A DNA stretch of 27,289 bases from a virus. Below, piece after piece: positions 17,006 through 22,985 of this stretch; the stretch's first letter is position 1; each line of letters begins with the position of its first letter. Under the pieces are notes generated by a model that did no database searches, was not told the origin of the DNA, and saw only the letters and a program-made list of their open reading frames with translations. Location of the stretch: positions 1-27,289 of the IMG/VR virus record IMGVR_UViG_3300020438_000220, one strand, 5' to 3'. Position numbers and translations under genes: made by a program.

Positions 17006-17524
17006 TTAATCTAAAAATTTGACCTTGTTTTTTTCAACTAGATCTTGTATTATCCTATGTTCTTCTTTTGGATTGTGCAGTGTTCCTCTTGGCTCATTGT
17101 CTCCGTAGTGATGATTGCTTCTGTCCCACCAATCGAATCCAGTTATTGTAACTTTGTCGTATCTTTCAAGCATCATATGTATCGCTATCATACCTGTGCT
17201 TGGTGATCGTAATTTAATTTTTGTTCTTACAAAATTTCCATCTGTCTGCTTGCAGTCGTTTCTTTTTGATATAAAGTCTTGATATATTTTGCATTTTTCT
17301 GAGTCCCATTGCCAACTATGTACTACGACTTCATCAAAAGCATCTATTTGGTTTACATGGGCGTGGTTTACAGTGAACCATATATTTGTTTTAATACCAG
17401 TGTATTCTTCATGACCTTTTATTTTGAAACCATTAAAGCGTAAAACAGTGTCAAAGCTATCTATTTTATTTCCATTAGGCTTGTCTAGTATAGATGTGCC
17501 GTTACCAACAATAATTATGCTCAT
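17006..17524 (-). CDS. GT29 sialyltransferase-like protein
   Basis: 172 residues. The N-terminal IIIVGNGTSILDKPNG, then FDTVLRFNGFKIKGHEEYTG, matches sialylmotif L (nucleotide-sugar binding; Arg29, Phe30, Asn31). SPSTGMIAIHMMLERY plus KVTITGFDWW corresponds to sialylmotif S. HHYGDNEPRGTLH and the following Glu155 correspond to motif VS. Such small GT29-like proteins occur in marine phages and bacteria. It would transfer a sialic-acid-like or other sugar from a CMP donor; donor and acceptor are unproved. It lies beside gmd, suggesting a glycan-modifying pair, and its ATG shares one base with the upstream stop (TAATG). Confidence 0.83.
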   Translation of the reverse strand: MSIIIVGNGTSILDKPNGNKIDSFDTVLRFNGFKIKGHEEYTGIKTNIWFTVNHAHVNQIDAFDEVVVHSWQWDSEKCKIYQDFISKRNDCKQTDGNFVRTKIKLRSPSTGMIAIHMMLERYDKVTITGFDWWDRSNHHYGDNEPRGTLHNPKEEHRIIQDLVEKNKVKFLD

Positions 17525-18339
17525 TAGTCCTGTACTGTATCCGGTGTTAGAAACGGTTGATCTACCATGTCATCTGTATATTTGTGATAGGCGGTAAGTC
17601 TTTCTTGTTCTTTCTTCATTGCCATTCTCATTTTTTCCATCTCAAGACCATAAGATCTTGCCATTTCTGGATTTGCAACTAAATAAGCCATCCACCCAGA
17701 GAAACTGGTTTTGCTATCTTCAAGTCTTTTCACTCTTTGCTCTCTCGTCGCTTTCATTTCTTTAAGCATGGAATTTTTCTTAGTTTGAAGTTCCCTATAG
17801 TCTTTGTTTAGGGATTCCTGTGAGGCTTTCAGAGAGGCTACCTGACGCTCCATGTTAAATATCTGGTCTAGATCCTGTTGATCTGGGTCATGTGCTCTCT
17901 CTTCGCTTATCAGAGCTTGTAAAGCGGCTATCTGTTCTATATTATCTTTATTATGTTTAAGAGATCTGTTCATAAGTAGTTCAAGTTTGATTAAGTCAAC
18001 TACTTGTAGTTCTTCTGTAGGTATAACATCGTCTCTAAACTGAGAAATTATCCTTGCCCAGTGATATTGAAACAATTTTAGCTCGTCTTCAGTGAACTGC
18101 TGCTTTAGTTCAGTCCAGTACGGTCTAAACTGTAAGTCAAATTGGGCTTGTTCCTCTGTTGAGACTTCGTTTTTTAACCAAACAGGGGTTTCAAGCTCCC
18201 CCTTGGACATTTTCTTCTTGATAAAGGTTAAAACACTGTCTGGATGTCGGTCTAGTTCGGTTGCTATTCGGTCTAAACCGAGATCTAAGTTTTCCCTGAT
18301 GACTTTTTCTTCTTTTTTAGAGATTCGTCCGGTTTTCAT
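17524..18339 (-). CDS. Coiled-coil protein, possible terminase small subunit
   Basis: 271 residues from ATG 18339. The N-terminal 45 residues look like a helix-turn-helix (SKKEEKVIRENLDLGLDRI, then ATELDRHPDSVLTFIKKKM). Residues about 140-250 are a charged coiled coil. HTH plus coiled coil, upstream of TerL in the same message, is the layout of a DNA-recognising small terminase, but no specific family is recognised. ATG 18348 gives three more residues, yet the AGGAG lies only 1 nt before it and 10 nt before ATG 18339, so the latter is preferred. It overlaps the sigma-like gene. Confidence 0.6.
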   Translation of the reverse strand: MKTGRISKKEEKVIRENLDLGLDRIATELDRHPDSVLTFIKKKMSKGELETPVWLKNEVSTEEQAQFDLQFRPYWTELKQQFTEDELKLFQYHWARIISQFRDDVIPTEELQVVDLIKLELLMNRSLKHNKDNIEQIAALQALISEERAHDPDQQDLDQIFNMERQVASLKASQESLNKDYRELQTKKNSMLKEMKATREQRVKRLEDSKTSFSGWMAYLVANPEMARSYGLEMEKMRMAMKKEQERLTAYHKYTDDMVDQPFLTPDTVQD

Positions 18340-18841
18340 GGTATCCATGCTCCTCTAATATCTCTGAGATCATATCTATAATTTCTTCTCTCCGCTGTTT
18401 TGTAACATATACGTCATTAATTATCTTAAGATAGTCCATTCTTACTTGTGCTGGTAGGTATTTATTAACTAAATCAACAATATCTTTGTTTTCTATATCA
18501 TTATAAGTGATAGAATATTTTTCATGTTCGTCAATAATAGTATCTTCGTAGTCTAACTGTGCTGGTTTCATGACTTTCACCCTATCTTCATCGGAGCTAG
18601 TCAGAAAATGATTGTCTCTAACGAAGTTTTTGAGTCTGTTGGATAAATTGACACTGAGGAAGTTTTCCAGAGGGCGACCTTCTTCATATCTATTTAGGGC
18701 TTCCATACATATAATAAAAGATTCTTGTTTAATATCACTAACAGTATATCCATAGAAGGTATATCTAGGGGCAATCCTATCACATACTAGTGTTATTGTG
18801 TCTATAACTTCTTGTTCTGTCATTCCTTTTGGTATATTCAT
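18317..18841 (-). CDS. Sigma factor-like protein, T4 gp55-type (late sigma)
   Basis: 174 residues. Residues 27-77 (YTFYGYTVSDIKQESFIICM, then EALNRYEEGRPLENFLSVNL, SNRLKNFVRDN) follow the core pattern of sigma70 region 2. They are closest to the region of T4 gp55 that reads FNFSGYTQSWKQEMI...NFDE...YITQ...FVQRIKKE. Region 2 binds the beta-prime coiled coil and recognises the -10 box. The C-terminal half is short and acidic/basic mixed with no clear region 4, so -35 recognition is not expected. That matches the -10-only GTGTATAAT motif upstream of late genes. GAGG lies 7-8 nt before the ATG. The function is inferred from the local pattern. Confidence 0.7.
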   Translation of the reverse strand: MNIPKGMTEQEVIDTITLVCDRIAPRYTFYGYTVSDIKQESFIICMEALNRYEEGRPLENFLSVNLSNRLKNFVRDNHFLTSSDEDRVKVMKPAQLDYEDTIIDEHEKYSITYNDIENKDIVDLVNKYLPAQVRMDYLKIINDVYVTKQRREEIIDMISEILEEHGYHENRTNL

Positions 18842-18842
18842 A

Positions 18843-19625
18843 TTAGTCCTCTGTTTTTATCTTTCTCCACTTAGCTCCGTCATAAAATTCAAGAGAATTT
18901 GAGGATGAGTTGAAGATTATCGTTCCTTGTTCTTTATTTCTAGGTTTTCTAGGGCTAGCTTTAAGTACAATATGTGATAATAATAGTTTAGATTTACTAT
19001 TTGTTAGTTCAACATAGTCTGAAGATATTAAAATAGGGTCATTATTATTATATAAAGACTTAACAACGTAGTCTGGAGATAGTATAAGAGATATCTCGTC
19101 AGAATTTAGAGACTGAACCTCTCCTTCTAGTCTTCCTAAGAGGGAATTTTCTTCTAGTTCTATAGGTGAGGGCGATAATTCGTCTGTACTACATAAAATA
19201 GAGTGTTTTCTGTAGAATAAATCTATATAATTGGTAGGTATATAAGAACCAATGACAGTATAGGTGTTATCTGGTAGTTCAAAGAAGCCATTTTTATCTA
19301 CTGGTGTTTCCTGACCTTGTTCGTCTGTGGATAGGGCGACTTCTCTGATTAAAATCAGATCCTTTCCTACCTTTTTAACGTGTGCAACGCCTTTTTCTTG
19401 TCTGTTAAGCTTTCTAGAATTTATATCTGTGCTATCGAAAGTTTCTAACGTATAGAAAAAGCTTGTATCTTCATCAAATATACGTCTTAAACTGTCTTCT
19501 TCTTGGATGTATCCCGTAAAGTGACTTCCTGTATGTTTGAATTGATCAACATCAAGAAGTTTTATGACATCGTTATTTGTGACACCGGGGCTTACGACAA
19601 AATTTTTGTTACGTATCTTTGCCAT
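18843..19625 (-). CDS. Structural-type protein with fibre-like C-terminal tag
   Basis: 260 residues, not recognised as a whole. It is mixed beta, with long Ser/Asn/Asp-rich segments and no membrane segment. The C-terminus GTIIFNSSSNSLEFYDGAKW resembles the GTIxYNTTTNxLxxYDGxxW motif seen at the ends of many phage fibre and structural proteins. This suggests a virion or tail-associated protein. Translation starts at ATG 19625 inside the end of the preceding small gene (17-bp overlap). The ribosome site is weak (AGAGGA about 13 nt upstream), so coupling is likely. Confidence 0.6.
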   Translation of the reverse strand: MAKIRNKNFVVSPGVTNNDVIKLLDVDQFKHTGSHFTGYIQEEDSLRRIFDEDTSFFYTLETFDSTDINSRKLNRQEKGVAHVKKVGKDLILIREVALSTDEQGQETPVDKNGFFELPDNTYTVIGSYIPTNYIDLFYRKHSILCSTDELSPSPIELEENSLLGRLEGEVQSLNSDEISLILSPDYVVKSLYNNNDPILISSDYVELTNSKSKLLLSHIVLKASPRKPRNKEQGTIIFNSSSNSLEFYDGAKWRKIKTED

Positions 19626-19797
19626 TATCTAGTAATTCCTCTATTGGTTTATCCTGATCATTCAATTCTTCCTGTACCTCTGCGTTTAGGGCAGCAGTTG
19701 CCTTGCAATCTAGATCTACTTCTATTGTTGTTCCGCTATCACCTTTGGGGTGATGTGATTTTTTTTCTGTTTTTATTTTCTTCCATTGTTCTGACAT
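19609..19797 (-). CDS. Hypothetical protein, 62 aa, first gene of the late block
   Basis: Not recognised. 62 residues, very hydrophilic, with a basic N-terminus MSEQWKKIKTEKKSHHPKG and an acidic C-terminal helix (VQEELNDQDKPIEELLDNG). AAAGGAGAAT precedes the ATG, an excellent ribosome site. A near copy of the late promoter motif (GTGTATTAT, 19826-19834) lies 29 nt upstream, so this is probably the first gene of the long late message. Its first residues QWKKIKTE echo KWRKIKTE at the very end of the next protein. Confidence 0.65.
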   Translation of the reverse strand: MSEQWKKIKTEKKSHHPKGDSGTTIEVDLDCKATAALNAEVQEELNDQDKPIEELLDNGKDT

Positions 19798-19825
19798 TGT
19801 ATTCTCCTTTCACGAGTACACTATA

Positions 19826-19834
19826 TAATACACA
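19826..19834 (-). promoter_or_regulatory. Putative late promoter, GTGTATTAT variant
   Basis: One mismatch from the GTGTATAAT 9-mer (minus strand), 29 nt upstream of the first late gene. It is the only candidate found for the head of the long packaging message. Confidence 0.45.
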
Positions 19835-19861
19835 GCAAGAGCATTTTCTCCAAAAAGTAAT

Positions 19862-19889
19862 TTGAATATTGTGTGAAAACAGCTATAAT
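19862..19889 (+). promoter_or_regulatory. Promoter TTGAAT-N16-TATAAT for a candidate ncRNA
   Basis: TTGAAT at 19862-19867 and a perfect TATAAT at 19884-19889, with a 16-bp spacer. The expected start is A19896, which is also the first base of a perfect AGATTA/TAATCT hairpin. No plus-strand gene follows for about 750 bp. Confidence 0.55.
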
Positions 19890-19895
19890 AAGGGA

Positions 19896-20317
19896 GATTA
19901 ATGGTTGAAAAGTAATCTAATTCAGTGAATATTTGTATAAATCCGTTAAACGGGGCTGTGGTATCGAGTCCAAGTCCAACTGAAAAGTAAGTTACCTGAG
20001 AGTGTCCAAGCGCTCCAAGGTTAGGCAAAATTGAAATCTAGGCAATGTCCCACCATGACAACCTAGTACCTGTGAAGAGCCTGAGAGGGCCAAGTTGTAT
20101 TTTTGAATTATTAGCATTGAAGACCTAACTGCTTACTGACCCAACCAAGTACCTGTTGTATTCTTCACAGGTATAAATGGTCTTGGTCCGTCTATAGGGT
20201 ACGATAGATTCTGTCTGGGGCGATCTACTAATTACATTTTCTTTTTACTAGTGTAGATTAGGTAAGACACCCCTTAGATTTTGTCCGCATTGCGTATGAA
20301 CCACCCTTGCTTTTTTT
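19896..20317 (+). ncRNA. Candidate large structured RNA with pseudoknot
   Basis: About 420 nt without a convincing plus-strand gene. Complementary segments: AGATTA 19896-19901 with TAATCT 19913-19918; TTCAGT 19921-19926 with ACTGAA 19979-19984, enclosing CCGT/ACGG at 19943-19953. Next is a two-part hairpin, CTAGG/CCTAG plus TGTC/GACA, at 20038-20066. A perfect 12-bp helix, TACCTGTGAAGA 20067-20078 with TCTTCACAGGTA 20162-20173, follows without a gap. TCTAT pairs ATAGA at 20191-20208, and GATCTAC 20222-20228 pairs GTAGATT 20253-20259. GGGCCAAG 20087-20094, inside the 12-bp helix loop, can pair with CTTGGTCC 20182-20189 outside it, a pseudoknot. Two helices use G-U pairs that would be A-C on the minus strand, favouring plus. 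A T7 run at 20311-20317 could end it. No known RNA class is recognised. Confidence 0.5.
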
Positions 20318-20385
20318 CTCTGTTCAGTTGAGTTTTTTCGTGAAGATAAAACCCCCACCCTATACAAACGGCATTGGGCTGCCCG

Positions 20386-20426
20386 AATCGCCCTAAGTCG
20401 TTGGTATCAAAGGGTTTACGTCGATT
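20386..20426 (+). repeat. Intergenic hairpin element, copy 1
   Basis: First of five copies. AATCG (20386-20390) pairs with CGATT (20422-20426), enclosing the core CTAAGTC...GGGTTTACG. GGGCTGCC precedes it at 20376-20383 and AAGAGAAAA follows, as in other copies. It lies between the candidate RNA and the first early promoter. Confidence 0.75.
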
Positions 20427-20479
20427 AAGAGAAAAGATAAGAAACTTTCGTAAAATTATAGAATTATAGTATAGTGGGG

Positions 20480-20508
20480 TTGACAAAACAGCCGATATAT
20501 ATTATAAT
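20480..20508 (+). promoter_or_regulatory. Early promoter TTGACA-N17-TATAAT
   Basis: Perfect sigma70 hexamers with GCCGATA in the spacer. It is the first of two tandem promoters before the early block; no gene lies between them. Confidence 0.9.
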
Positions 20509-20586
20509 GGGAAGCAGTTAAGAAGTTAATAACAATCGGCAACAATAACAAGTTAAAAAAACTTTCAGAATAATTAAAGATTGTAC

Positions 20587-20615
20587 TTGACAACAGCCGA
20601 TAAGTATAGTATAAT
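20587..20615 (+). promoter_or_regulatory. Early promoter TTGACA-N17-TATAAT
   Basis: Perfect hexamers, with GCCGATA in the spacer. It is followed by the A/C-rich leader AACAAGTTAACAACACAACG and the 62-aa gene. Confidence 0.9.
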
Positions 20616-20657
20616 AAGAACATAACAAGTTAACAACACAACGAAAGAGAGAATACA

Positions 20658-20846
20658 ATGAACGTTATTAAAATTGGAAACAAGAGCGAAGCTAAACTAA
20701 AGTTGTTCACGATTGATCGTCGTATCGAAAAGAAGATACAACAACACGTTAACGAACTAGGTCAACACAATACAGCTATCGTCGAAGCTGAATTAGAAAA
20801 GCTTTGGGCAATGAAAAGTATTTTGGTTAATTTTATAAATAGTTAA
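20658..20846 (+). CDS. Early hypothetical protein, 62 aa
   Basis: Not recognised. 62 residues, basic (Lys/Arg-rich), mostly helical: IGNKSEAKLKLFTIDRRIEK, then a helix with heptad-like spacing ending in VEAELEKLWAMKSILVNFIN. It is the first gene of the plus-strand block, behind two tandem consensus promoters, so among the first phage products made. GAGAGA lies 5-6 nt before the ATG. Small, charged, strongly transcribed early proteins of phages often bind host enzymes, but nothing in the sequence names a target. Confidence 0.7.
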   Translation: MNVIKIGNKSEAKLKLFTIDRRIEKKIQQHVNELGQHNTAIVEAELEKLWAMKSILVNFINS

Positions 20847-20851
20847 TCATT

Positions 20852-20884
20852 GTGACCTAACGTGTCACTACCATAGACGATAAT
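20852..20884 (+). promoter_or_regulatory. Palindrome-type promoter, copy 1 (operator 20852-20868)
   Basis: GTGACCTAACGTGTCAC, then exactly 10 bp, then GATAAT. There is no TTGACA at -35; the palindrome covers that position. It drives the 53-aa gene. Confidence 0.75.
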
Positions 20885-20923
20885 AATAATATGAGAAACA
20901 ACAACAACAACAAGGTAACAACT

Positions 20924-21085
20924 ATGAAACTTCAAGACAAACAAAAACAATCACGCGAAAACTACTGGATGGGCTGGTTGATCAATCAGATCGTCGCCTA
21001 TGACAACGATAGCCACAACGACGAGTTTCGTCATGCTATCCGCGATGCTGTCAAAGCATTGAGAAACTTGCGAAAGTTTTTCTAA
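20924..21085 (+). CDS. Early hypothetical protein, 53 aa
   Basis: Not recognised. MKLQDKQKQSRENYWMGWLI onward: charged N-terminus, a Trp/Tyr-rich centre (NYWMGWLINQIVAYDND) and a basic C-terminal helix (AIRDAVKALRNLRKFF). ATG 20924 is chosen because AAGG lies 8 nt upstream and the preceding AACAACAACAACAAGG looks like the A/C-rich leaders of sister genes. An in-frame ATG at 20891 would add 11 residues (MRNNNNNKVTT) and lies exactly 7 nt after the -10 box, so a leaderless start is the alternative. Transcription comes from the palindrome-type promoter. Confidence 0.65.
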   Translation: MKLQDKQKQSRENYWMGWLINQIVAYDNDSHNDEFRHAIRDAVKALRNLRKFF

Positions 21086-21098
21086 ATTATTGACAATC

Positions 21099-21131
21099 GT
21101 GACCTAACGTGTCACACACCTATGCTATAAT
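21099..21131 (+). promoter_or_regulatory. Palindrome-type promoter, copy 2 (operator 21099-21115)
   Basis: A perfect GTGACCTAACGTGTCAC, 10 bp, TATAAT at 21126-21131. A TTGACA at 21090-21095 is 30 bp from the -10 and cannot serve as -35. Confidence 0.8.
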
Positions 21132-21141
21132 ACTAATATAA

Positions 21142-21160
21142 GAAGTTAACAGTTAACTTC
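21142..21160 (+). repeat. 19-bp palindrome in the leader of the 78-aa gene
   Basis: GAAGTTAAC-A-GTTAACTTC is a perfect inverted repeat with 9-bp arms. Related leaders have AGAAGTTAAC followed directly by ACAACAC; here AGTTAACTTCAAA is inserted. It could be an mRNA 5' hairpin or an operator half-site pair. Confidence 0.7.
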
Positions 21161-21193
21161 AAAACACAACACGATCTTGAAAGGATCAACATT

Positions 21194-21430
21194 ATGACTA
21201 CTAAACAAAAACAATTTGACGTTACTTACGTAAGCCCATTCAACGGTCGCGAAGTGACCAGCCGTGAGGTTCCTGCCAATTCCATCTATCAGAACGATAG
21301 CGGTGAAATGGTGTACCGTTACAACAACTTCTACCCTGCTTGTGAGGTAATCACAGCTTGTGAGGTTCCACAATCACGCCTAGATGCACAGCTTGCCTAC
21401 TTCACCAAGTACGGCACAGCTAACGAGTAA
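21194..21430 (+). CDS. Early hypothetical protein, 78 aa
   Basis: Not recognised. 78 residues: a beta-rich N-terminal half (QFDVTYVSPFNGREVTSREV, then YQNDSGEMVYRYNNFYPACE) and a C-terminal helix (PQSRLDAQLAYFTKYGTANE). The first half has the look of a small SH3-like or OB-like fold, but that is only a guess from strand spacing. AAAGGA lies 10-11 nt before the ATG. It is behind the second palindrome-type promoter with a longer leader containing the 19-bp palindrome. Confidence 0.75.
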   Translation: MTTKQKQFDVTYVSPFNGREVTSREVPANSIYQNDSGEMVYRYNNFYPACEVITACEVPQSRLDAQLAYFTKYGTANE

Positions 21431-21525
21431 GGGTTTAACCCGCAAGCCTTGCCCTAGTCGCAAGCATAGGTGGCGACCTATTCCAAGATACGCACCATAC
21501 AACTACACTAACGAGGTTATTTATT

Positions 21526-21813
21526 ATGAGAAGTTTTAATCCTATTATCCGATGCGTTGACGGCTTTGAAATGAGCGTACAGGCTCATGATGGTAGCTAC
21601 TGCCAACGTAATACAGATGGTAAGCTAATCACTGTAGAGTGCGGCTTTCCCACCACTACACCTAAGACCGCCGATCTTCGCAACTATGCGGAGTACCGAG
21701 GCGAGATGAAGCCAGACTATACAGAAACGGTTTACCCCTATACGCCGATTGAGGTAGTACGGGCAGAGCTTGACGCTCACGGCGGTGTGACTATCGGATG
21801 CCTACCGTCTTAG
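21526..21813 (+). CDS. Conserved phage protein of unknown function (MxSFNPIIRCVDGFxMSVQA type), 95 aa
   Basis: 95 residues. The pattern FNPIIRCVDGFEMSVQAHDG, then YCxxR/N, VECGFPTTTP, YAEYRGE, TVYPYTPIEVV and a terminal HGGVTIGCLPS is one I recognise from many small phage proteins annotated hypothetical; no function is known. Cys at residues 10, 27, 39 and 92 could bind a metal or be incidental. GAGG lies about 10 nt before the ATG. The 95-bp gap upstream has no promoter, so it probably shares the previous message. It is followed by a GC-rich hairpin and hairpin element copy 2. Confidence 0.8.
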   Translation: MRSFNPIIRCVDGFEMSVQAHDGSYCQRNTDGKLITVECGFPTTTPKTADLRNYAEYRGEMKPDYTETVYPYTPIEVVRAELDAHGGVTIGCLPS

Positions 21814-21832
21814 CTAATCCGGACAGCTAGAA

Positions 21833-21852
21833 GCCCCCCATTAGCAGGGGGC
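21833..21852 (+). terminator. GC-rich hairpin, possible terminator without U-tract
   Basis: GCCCCC (21833-21838) pairs with GGGGGC (21847-21852) over an 8-nt loop, 20 bp after a gene end. No T run follows, so intrinsic termination is doubtful. It may act with the hairpin element starting at 21871. Confidence 0.4.
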
Positions 21853-21870
21853 CGAGGCTGCCGCGCACGC

Positions 21871-21899
21871 CGTAAGTCCTTTGGTAGCAAGGGTTTACG
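21871..21899 (+). repeat. Intergenic hairpin element, copy 2
   Basis: CGTAAGTCCTT (21871-21881) pairs with AAGGGTTTACG (21889-21899) through 11 pairs, two of them G-U, over a 7-nt loop. It follows GGCTGCC and precedes AGAGAAAA, as in other copies. Confidence 0.85.
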
Positions 21900-21939
21900 A
21901 CTATTTAGAGAAAAAAATGGTTTTTAATTAAGTTTACTA

Positions 21940-21968
21940 TTGATTTGTGCCGATATATATAGTATAAA
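21940..21968 (+). promoter_or_regulatory. Weak early promoter TTGATT-N17-TATAAA
   Basis: The spacer carries GCCGATATATATAG as in the strong family, but both hexamers deviate. The ribosome site of the next gene overlaps the -10 box. Confidence 0.6.
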
Positions 21969-21979
21969 GGAGAATGATT

Positions 21980-22048
21980 ATGACGTTTTTTTGTTTACTT
22001 ATCGGTGCTTGTTTGATTGGTCTTTTGGGGGCAGAAGTTTTATCATAA
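21980..22048 (+). CDS. Mini membrane protein, 22 aa
   Basis: MTFFCLLIGACLIGLLGAEV onward is one hydrophobic segment with a small-residue face (GxxxxG), compatible with a single membrane helix. AAGGAG lies 8 nt before the ATG, an ideal ribosome site. It is nearly unseparated from the weak promoter at 21940-21968: the site overlaps the -10 box, so only read-through transcripts would carry it. It is one of five tiny membrane proteins in the block. Function unknown. Confidence 0.55.
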   Translation: MTFFCLLIGACLIGLLGAEVLS

Positions 22049-22064
22049 ATTTCTCAAATACCCC

Positions 22065-22093
22065 TTGACAAGATTAACTTTTTATGGTATAAT
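22065..22093 (+). promoter_or_regulatory. Early promoter TTGACA-N17-TATAAT
   Basis: Perfect hexamers preceded by ACCCC. It is the only early promoter here without the GCCGATA spacer motif. The predicted start falls on the ATG of the next gene. Confidence 0.88.
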
Positions 22094-22099
22094 TACATC

Positions 22100-22312
22100 A
22101 TGTTAGCAATGACAGCAGTCGTTGCGGTTCCTTGTCGGATGTGTCAAGAGACAACAGATTTGAAAGTTAACTTTCAAGGTTTTGTCAATTGGAAATCCGG
22201 CGAGCTTATCCAAGAGGCTCTTCCTGAGCTATCTTGTGATGAGCGGGAGTTACTCATTTCAGGTACTTGCAGTACTTGTTTTGATGAACTTTTTCCTTCC
22301 GAGGATGAGTAA
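22100..22312 (+). CDS. Small zinc-ribbon-like phage protein, 70 aa
   Basis: 70 residues with two CxxC knuckles: CRMC (13-16) near the N-terminus and CSTC (near 58-61) near the C-terminus, around a conserved-looking core (LKVNFQGFVNWKSGELIQEA, then LSCDERELLISGTC). This pattern (VxWxxGxxIQxxLPxLSxxERELLxSGxC) occurs in many small phage proteins of unknown function; a single zinc site is likely. The ATG sits exactly 7 nt after the -10 box, so the transcript would be leaderless; ATG 22109 is the only alternative. No Shine-Dalgarno is present. Confidence 0.8.
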   Translation: MLAMTAVVAVPCRMCQETTDLKVNFQGFVNWKSGELIQEALPELSCDERELLISGTCSTCFDELFPSEDE

Positions 22313-22343
22313 CCGCTAGACCGTCGCCCTTCGGGGTGTGGAG

Positions 22344-22393
22344 TTTGATAAGCTCTGTCGAAATCACTCAATTATCAAAAACTTTGTTTTTTT
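22344..22393 (+). terminator. Possible terminator after the zinc-ribbon-like gene
   Basis: TTTGATAA (22344-22351) pairs perfectly with TTATCAAA (22372-22379) over a 20-nt loop, followed 7 nt later by T7 at 22387-22393. A small CGCCC-TTCG-GGGTG hairpin lies just before. The large loop and A/T-rich stem make it moderate. Confidence 0.45.
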
Positions 22394-22406
22394 CCTAAAG
22401 AACCCC

Positions 22407-22434
22407 TTGACATTCTGCCGATATTATGTATAAT
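22407..22434 (+). promoter_or_regulatory. Early promoter TTGACA-N16-TATAAT
   Basis: Perfect hexamers, AAAGAACCCC upstream, GCCGATA in the spacer, and ATACAACACACAACAC leader downstream. Confidence 0.9.
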
Positions 22435-22472
22435 GGGGTTATACAACACACAACACTTTTTAAGGTTTAACT

Positions 22473-22739
22473 ATGTTTTCAAAATTCGATGTTCAAATTT
22501 CTTCCGAAGAACTCAACACCTACGAGCCTACACAGGCTGATCGTGAGGAGTACCAAGCGTGGTTGGAGGAACAGGAGGCTGGCGAGCCTGAACCCTCTCC
22601 GGAGGACTGGAATGCCTTTGATGGGCATTTGGACTTCTACGCCGACGTAGAGGAGTCCTATGACGACGAGGAGGAGTATGACGAATCCGACCTATATGGT
22701 GCGGAATACGAAAATTTTGCAGTAAGGGAGTGGGACTGA
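22473..22739 (+). CDS. Acidic early protein, 88 aa
   Basis: Not recognised. 88 residues, extremely acidic: EEYQAWLEEQEAGEPEPSPE, then a stretch YADVEESYDDEEEYDESDLY with almost no positive charge. Such strongly acidic phage early proteins are often DNA mimics or inhibitors of nucleic-acid-binding host proteins; that is only a charge-based suggestion. TTAAGG lies 8 nt before the ATG. It is followed after one base by the 36-aa membrane protein gene, so the two are coupled. Confidence 0.75.
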   Translation: MFSKFDVQISSEELNTYEPTQADREEYQAWLEEQEAGEPEPSPEDWNAFDGHLDFYADVEESYDDEEEYDESDLYGAEYENFAVREWD

Positions 22740-22740
22740 T

Positions 22741-22851
22741 ATGAGTAGCGGTATGATTACATTTTGGGAATGGGCGACGGTTGCGGCTGTAACCTTCCCT
22801 ATCTTACTTGGTCTTTACGATGAGTGGTCTTATGGGCGATCCACCCAATAG
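22741..22851 (+). CDS. Small membrane protein, 36 aa
   Basis: MSSGMITFWEWATVAAVTFP, then ILLGLYDEWSYGRS. One central hydrophobic segment (residues 5-26) with a charged C-terminal tail, fitting a single-pass inner-membrane protein. It starts one base after the acidic protein's stop (TGATATG) with GGGAGTGGGA upstream, so it is probably translated by coupling. Function unknown. Confidence 0.65.
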   Translation: MSSGMITFWEWATVAAVTFPILLGLYDEWSYGRSTQ

Positions 22852-22871
22852 GGGGGTCGCGGGGCTGCCAA

Positions 22872-22912
22872 AATTGACGTAAGTCCTTTAGTAGCAAGGG
22901 TTTACGTAAATT
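22872..22912 (+). repeat. Intergenic hairpin element, copy 3
   Basis: ACGTAAGTCCTT (22877-22888) pairs with AAGGGTTTACGT (22896-22907), with outer AATT/AATT at 22872-22875 and 22909-22912. GGGGCTGCC precedes and GAGAGAAAA follows. It lies 20 bp past a gene end. Confidence 0.85.
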
Positions 22913-22952
22913 GAGAGAAAACTTTGGTAAAATATAAAAAAATACGTTGAGA

Positions 22953-22985
22953 GTGACCTAACGTGTCACGGACATAGACGATAAT
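22953..22985 (+). promoter_or_regulatory. Palindrome-type promoter, copy 3 (operator 22953-22969)
   Basis: A perfect GTGACCTAACGTGTCAC, 10 bp, GATAAT. It drives the 34-aa membrane protein through a leader with AGGAGA. Confidence 0.8.

Noticed and set aside
19810-20252. Minus-strand frame with protein-like segments, such as LGALGHSQVTYFSVGLGLDT, interrupted by two TAG codons
   Set aside because: It has no start with a ribosome site and two stops. The sense of G-U pairs favours a plus-strand RNA over the same interval. A decayed structural gene remains possible but is the weaker reading.
20274-20486. 70-codon minus-strand ORF upstream of the early promoters
   Set aside because: It runs through hairpin element copy 1 and the first early promoter, and has no ribosome site or family pattern.
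21090-21131. TTGACA at 21090 as the -35 for TATAAT at 21126
   Set aside because: The spacing is 30 bp; the palindrome occupies the -35 position.
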